Source: Streptomyces laurentii
Lineage (GTDB): Bacteria; Actinomycetota; Actinomycetes; Streptomycetales; Streptomycetaceae
Assembly (NCBI GenBank): GCA_002355495.1
Contig: AP017424.1
Coordinates: forward strand, 2,170,001-2,234,000
Length of the DNA: 64,000 bases
Direction: 5' to 3'
Shown here one piece after another: positions 60,385 to 64,000 of the stretch. Positions within the stretch are counted from its first letter, which is position 1, and each line of letters starts with the position of its first letter. The position numbers were made by a program, and so were the translations under genes. The notes beneath the pieces are model-generated. The model was not told where the DNA came from and did no database searches. It saw only the letters and a program-made list of their open reading frames with translations.

Positions 60385-61278
60385 ATGGAAATGCTCCAGG
60401 ACGCGTTCATGCAGCGCTCCCTCCTCGCCGCGCTGCTCATCGGCATCACCGCCCCCGCCGTCGGCGTCTACCTCGTGCAGCGCCGCCAGGCGCTGATGGG
60501 TGACGGCATCGGCCACGTCGCCATGACCGGTGTCGGTCTCGGCTTCCTGCTCAACACCAGCCCCATCTGGATGGCCACGCTCGTCGCCGTCGTCGGCTCG
60601 GTGATCATGGAACTGATCCGGGCGTACGGGAAGACGCGCGGCGACCTCGCCCTCGCGCTGCTCTTCTACGGCGGCATGGCGGGCGGCGTGCTGCTCATCA
60701 ACCTCACCCCGACCGGCTCCAACGCCAAGCTCAGCTCGTTCCTCTTCGGCTCGCTGTCCCTGGTGTCACCCGAGGACGTCGTGACGATCGCCGTGCTCGC
60801 CGCGCTCGTCATGCTCGTCACCGTCGGTCTGCGCCGCCAGCTGTTCGCCGTCAGCCAGGACGAGGGCTTCGCCCGCGTCACCGGCCTGCCGGTGCGGCTG
60901 CTGAACCTGCTGATCGCGGTCACCGCCGCCGTCACCGTCACCGTCGCCATGCGCGTCGTCGGCCTGCTGCTCGTCAGCGCGCTGATGGTGGTCCCGGTCG
61001 CCGCCGCCCAGCAGCTGGCGCGGTCCTTCCGTACGACCTTCGCGCTGGCCGTCGTCATCGGCACCGGCGTCACCCTGACCGGTACGACCGCCTCGTACTA
61101 CCAGGACCTGCCGCCCGGCGCGACGATCGTGCTCCTCGCGATCGGTGTGTTCATCGCCCTCACGGCGCTCGCCGCGCCGCTCGCCAGGCGCCGCGCCCGG
61201 GCCGCCGAGACCGCGACACGGGTCTGCGACGCGGCGGTCCCGGCCGTCCGCCGCCCGGCGGACGACGTGCGGGTCTGA
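60385..61278 (+). CDS. znuB: Zinc ABC transporter permease
   Basis: 297 residues with eight or nine hydrophobic segments. The conserved permease loop is GDGIGHVAMTGVGLGFLLNT, followed by KLSSFLFGSLSLVSPEDVV and VVGLLLVSALMVVPVAAAQQLARSF, the family signature that contacts the ATPase. The C-terminus is Arg-rich and variable. Completes the znuACB transporter. Confidence 0.95.
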   Translation: MEMLQDAFMQRSLLAALLIGITAPAVGVYLVQRRQALMGDGIGHVAMTGVGLGFLLNTSPIWMATLVAVVGSVIMELIRAYGKTRGDLALALLFYGGMAGGVLLINLTPTGSNAKLSSFLFGSLSLVSPEDVVTIAVLAALVMLVTVGLRRQLFAVSQDEGFARVTGLPVRLLNLLIAVTAAVTVTVAMRVVGLLLVSALMVVPVAAAQQLARSFRTTFALAVVIGTGVTLTGTTASYYQDLPPGATIVLLAIGVFIALTALAAPLARRRARAAETATRVCDAAVPAVRRPADDVRV

Positions 61279-61379
61279 GACACCCGCGGGGCGGATGTCC
61301 GGGGCGCGCCACGGGCTCGCCCCCGGGACAGGGGAGGCTGGCAGAATGGCGGGGGCAGACCAGGATTTAGGAGGCCCCC

Positions 61380-61793
61380 GTGGCAACGGCAGGACCCCCC
61401 GTACGAGGCCGCTCGACCCGACAGCGGGCGGCCGTGTCGGCCGCGCTGAGCGAGGTGGACGAGTTCCGCAGCGCCCAGGAGCTGCACGACATGCTCAAGC
61501 ATCGTGGCGACTCCGTCGGCCTCACCACCGTCTACCGCACGCTCCAGTCCCTCGCCGACGCCGGCGAGGTCGACGCGCTGCGCACCAGCGACGGCGAGAC
61601 CGTCTACCGGCGCTGTTCCACCGGTGACCATCACCACCATCTGGTGTGCCGCATGTGCGGCACGGCCGTCGAGGTCGAGGGCCCGGCGGTGGAACAGTGG
61701 GCGGAGACCATCGCGGCGGAGCACGGCTTCGTGAACGTCGCGCACACGGTCGAGATCTTCGGCACCTGCGCGGAGTGCGCCGCGGCCAGGTAG
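61380..61793 (+). CDS. zur: Zinc uptake regulator, Fur family
   Basis: 137 residues from a GTG; AGGAGG lies 6 nt upstream. HTH region TRQRAAVSAALSEVDEFRSAQ and TVYRTLQSLADAGEVD. Metal ligands: His cluster in GDHHHHLVCRMCGTAVEVEG, CxxC in VCRMCG and FGTCAECAAA (structural zinc), as in known Zur proteins. It binds the boxes upstream of znuA when zinc is sufficient. Confidence 0.95.
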   Translation: MATAGPPVRGRSTRQRAAVSAALSEVDEFRSAQELHDMLKHRGDSVGLTTVYRTLQSLADAGEVDALRTSDGETVYRRCSTGDHHHHLVCRMCGTAVEVEGPAVEQWAETIAAEHGFVNVAHTVEIFGTCAECAAAR

Positions 61794-61824
61794 TCCGTAC
61801 GCCTCGTACGAGGTGACACACGAC

Positions 61825-61866
61825 GGCGGGCCCGCACCGGACATCACGTCCCGGTGCGGGCCCGCC
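61825..61866. terminator. Terminator after zur
   Basis: GGCGGGCCCGCACCGG and CCGGTGCGGGCCCGCC form a perfect 16-bp stem with a 10-nt loop, 31 bp past the zur stop. A smaller CCTCGTACGAGG palindrome lies just before it. Confidence 0.85.
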
Positions 61867-61968
61867 CTCGTTCTACCGGCCTTCGTCTGCCGGCTGCCGG
61901 AGCCCTGACGCGGACGCGGACGCGGGCCGGAACCGGCGTCCGCGTCCGGGCCCCGTCGGGCAGTGCCG

Positions 61969-62553
61969 TCAGAGCCGGGTGGCGTGCCGGTCCAGGAGCG
62001 TGCGGAGCCGTTCGACGTCCGCCGGGTCGGCGAAACCGCGCTTGGGCAGGGCCGCGACGCCCACCCGCGCCTTGTCGGCGGTCAGCAGGACGAACTGCGT
62101 GGCCGTCTCCTGATAGCGGGTCATCATCCGCCAGCGCTGGGCGGTCTCGCTCTCGCGGGTGCTCCAGCGGACCCCGCTCTCGTCCACCCGCGCCCGGAAC
62201 TCGCCCTGCCGGCCGACCAGCCCGTACATCTGCCGGGCGGAGAGCCGGGCGAGCAGCGGGCCGAGGACCAGGGTGAGCAGTCCGAGCGCCACCAGGAAGA
62301 CCACCCGGACCGGATCCGGCTCGTCGGAACCGAAGAACTCCATGAGCGTCCCGAACACCGCCATGACGGTGGAGAACGGGATCAGCCAGCGCACCCGCCG
62401 GAACGACCCGTACCGCATCTGCACCCGTACGGCGTCGAGCACGTCGGCCCGCGTCGGCAGGTATGTCAGCTCGAGCGCCGCCCCCGCCGCCCCGGGCTCC
62501 GGCTCGGCGTCGGGCCGTGTCCCCGGCGCACCGAGCCGGCCCCCCTCGGACAC
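61969..62553 (-). CDS. YcxB-like membrane protein
   Basis: 194 residues from a GTG with AAGAGG 5 nt upstream; an earlier GTG overlapping the uppS stop is possible. A Gly/Pro/Glu N-terminal leader, then LTYLPTRADVLDAVRVQM, two adjacent helices (VRWLIPFSTVMAVFGTLMEF and VVFLVALGLLTLVLGPLLA), and a C-terminal beta region (EFRARVDESGVRW, RMMTRYQETATQFVLL, LPKRGFADPADVERL). This is the YcxB-like layout; its role is unknown. It is probably expressed with uppS. Confidence 0.8.
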   Translation of the reverse strand: MSEGGRLGAPGTRPDAEPEPGAAGAALELTYLPTRADVLDAVRVQMRYGSFRRVRWLIPFSTVMAVFGTLMEFFGSDEPDPVRVVFLVALGLLTLVLGPLLARLSARQMYGLVGRQGEFRARVDESGVRWSTRESETAQRWRMMTRYQETATQFVLLTADKARVGVAALPKRGFADPADVERLRTLLDRHATRL

Positions 62554-62555
62554 GC

Positions 62556-63386
62556 TCACCTCTTGTCGAGAATGGCCATGTCCGCCGGGTCCACGCCACC
62601 GAAGCGACGGTCCCGCGAGGCGTACTCGACGCACGCGCGCCACAGGTCGCGGCGGTCGAAGTCCGGCCACAGCACGTCCTGGAAGATCATCTCGGCGTAA
62701 CTGCTCTGCCAGATGAGGTAGTTGGAGGTGCGCTGCTCGCCGCTGGGGCGCAGGAAGACGTCCACGTCCGGCATGTCCGGGTAGTAGAGGTACTTCTGGA
62801 TGGTCTTCTCGCTGACCTTCGACGGGTCGAGCTTCCCGGCCGCGACGTCCTCGGCGATCTTCTTCGCCGCGTCGGCGATCTCCGCGCGCCCGCCGTAGTT
62901 GACGCAGAAGTAGAGCGTCATGGCGTCGTTGTCGACGGTCTGCTCCTGGGCGACCTGGAGCTCCTGGACGACCGACTTCCACATCTTCGGCATACGGCCG
63001 ACCCAGCGGATCCGGATGCCCAGCTCGTTCATCTCGTCGCGGCGGCGGCGGATGACATCGCGGTTGAAGTTCATGAGGAAGCGGACCTCTTCGGGCGAGC
63101 GCTTCCAGTTCTCGGTGGAGAAGGCGTAGAGGGAGAGGTTCTTGACGCCCATCTCCAGGCAGCCCTTGAGCACGTCGAGCACGACGCCCTCGCCGACCTT
63201 GTGCCCCTCGGTGCGCGGCAGGCCGCGTTCCTTGGCCCAGCGGCCGTTGCCGTCCATCACGACGGCGACGTGGTTCGGCACCAGCTCGGACGGGAGCTTC
63301 GGCGGAGTCGCGCCGGACGGGTGGGGCTCGGGAATCTTGTACTCCCGGCGCTGACGTCCGAGGATTCCGCGTCGTGCGATGGCCAT
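62556..63386 (-). CDS. uppS: Isoprenyl transferase (cis-prenyl diphosphate synthase)
   Basis: 276 residues. Conserved cis-prenyltransferase regions: [23 protein letters not shown] (substrate Asp and first loop), [18 protein letters not shown] and [25 protein letters not shown]. It condenses isopentenyl diphosphate in cis, making the carrier lipid precursor for cell-wall synthesis. It overlaps the next gene's start and follows recO in the same orientation. Confidence 0.95.
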   Translation of the reverse strand: MAIARRGILGRQRREYKIPEPHPSGATPPKLPSELVPNHVAVVMDGNGRWAKERGLPRTEGHKVGEGVVLDVLKGCLEMGVKNLSLYAFSTENWKRSPEEVRFLMNFNRDVIRRRRDEMNELGIRIRWVGRMPKMWKSVVQELQVAQEQTVDNDAMTLYFCVNYGGRAEIADAAKKIAEDVAAGKLDPSKVSEKTIQKYLYYPDMPDVDVFLRPSGEQRTSNYLIWQSSYAEMIFQDVLWPDFDRRDLWRACVEYASRDRRFGGVDPADMAILDKR

Positions 63387-63398
63387 GCGATGGATCTC

Positions 63399-64000
63399 CT
63401 AGCTCTTCTCTACATAGCGCAGCGAGCGCAGCCCTCGCTCCAGGTGCCAGTGGAGGTAGGCGGACACCAGCCCGCTCGCTTCCCTGACGTGGCGCGGCTC
63501 GGCCGCGTCCGCGGTCTCCCAGTCGCCGGTGAGCAGCGCACTGAGCAGCCCTACGGCCTCCGCAGAGGGTACGACGCTTCCGGGCACCCGGCAGTCACCG
63601 CAGATCACTCCGCCCGCGGCGACCGAGAAGAAACGGTTCGGGCCGGGCAGTCCGCAGCGCGCGCAGTCGTCGAAGCTGGGCGCGTAGCCGTTGACGGCGA
63701 GCGAGCGGAGCAGGAAGGCGTCGAGGATGAGGTGCGGGGCGTGCTCCCCCGGGCGAGGGTGCGCAGTCCGCCGACGAGCAGCAGGTACTGCTGGACGGCC
63801 GGCTCGCCCTCGTGGTCGGTGAACCGTTCCGCCGTCTCCAGCATGGCGGTGCCGGCGGTGTAGCGGGCGTAGTCGGTGACGATCCCGCTGCCGTAGGCCG
63901 CGATCGTCTCGCTCTGGGTGCAGAGCGGCAGTCCGCGTCCGATCAGCTCGCTGCCCCGCGCGAAGAACTGCACGTCCACATGGGAGAAGGGTTCGAGCCG
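63399..64000 (-). CDS. recO: DNA repair protein RecO, 3' part, apparent frameshift, cut by window edge
   Basis: Two adjacent reverse-strand frames together give the RecO C-terminus: [35 protein letters not shown] and [14 protein letters not shown], then, in another frame, [30 protein letters not shown] and [16 protein letters not shown]. Joining them needs one extra G in the run at 63746-63750. RecO loads RecA on gapped DNA and anneals strands; its zinc Cys cluster (CARCG, CGDC) spans the break. The 5' end lies beyond position 64000. A sequencing error in a homopolymer is the simplest reading. Confidence 0.85.
   Translation of the reverse strand, partial: ARTLLPCGRAVLRAGQRADRTRTAALHPERDDRGLRQRDRHRLRPLHRRHRHAGDGGTVHRPRGRAGRPAVPAARRRTAHPRPGEHAPHLILDAFLLRSLAVNGYAPSFDDCARCGLPGPNRFFSVAAGGVICGDCRVPGSVVPSAEAVGLLSALLTGDWETADAAEPRHVREASGLVSAYLHWHLERGLRSLRYVEKS

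Noticed and set aside
1..64000. CRISPR arrays, rRNA genes and intact insertion sequences
   Set aside because: No regularly spaced short repeats, no rRNA sequence and no transposase with terminal repeats were seen.

Overview
The window is a piece of a Streptomyces-type chromosome. The evidence is very high GC with GC-rich third codon positions, purine-rich GGAGG ribosome sites mixed with many near-leaderless genes, and a recognisable actinobacterial core: an HrdA-like sigma factor, dnaG, dgt, ppdK, dusB, glyS, zinc uptake genes plus zur, uppS and recO. The window splits at about 16.2 kb.

Positions 1-16.2 kb look like the end of an integrated element or accessory island. A 541-residue tyrosine recombinase (14472-16097) sits directly against the 3' end of a tRNA(CAT) gene, the usual attachment point of such elements. 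The island is patchy, with decayed genes, long non-coding gaps and less extreme GC. It holds two paralogous nucleosidase-fold proteins (1088-1957 and 2095-4128). One ends in a short GDHIDFRG tail that is also visible in the truncated gene at the window edge. The other is fused to Sel1/TPR-like helices and a C-terminal membrane anchor. A multi-pass membrane protein is divergent from the first nucleosidase. Next come a MerR-like protein, a fusion of an XRE DNA-binding domain to a complete adenylate kinase domain (6635-7876), and two remnants of the C-terminus of an alanyl-tRNA synthetase that bracket this block. Further right are a TMEM175-type channel, a DUF1269 membrane protein, a two-helix potassium channel, a DUF2252 protein and a frameshifted acidic gene beside the integrase. 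The nucleosidase pair with its membrane partner, and the XRE-adenylate kinase gene, are the best candidates for an undescribed nucleotide-centred conflict or signalling system.

Positions 16.2-34 kb are core genome: three tRNA genes (CAT, and two Asn-GTT), a YtxH-like protein, an FGGY sugar kinase, a heterodimeric ABC exporter, a large secreted lectin-like protein with seven about 105-residue repeats, an hrdA-like sigma gene, dnaG, a ferredoxin-reductase-like flavoprotein, dgt and a SanA-like envelope protein.

Positions 34-56 kb mix metabolic and regulatory genes: an FMN reductase, a secreted protein next to a class F sortase, a TauE exporter, a TetR/SDR pair sharing operator-like palindromes, a VOC protein, a truncated haemoglobin, two paralogous ArsR-like regulators, ppdK, dusB, three tandem copies of a secreted I36-inhibitor-like protein, two MFS transporters (one with a His-rich tail), and an aldo/keto reductase-TetR pair with a perfect inverted repeat upstream.

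Positions 56.6-64 kb hold glyS, the zinc system znuA-znuC-znuB-zur behind two Zur-box-like sites, a YcxB-like protein overlapping uppS, and recO. recO runs off the window and carries an apparent one-base frameshift in a G/C run.
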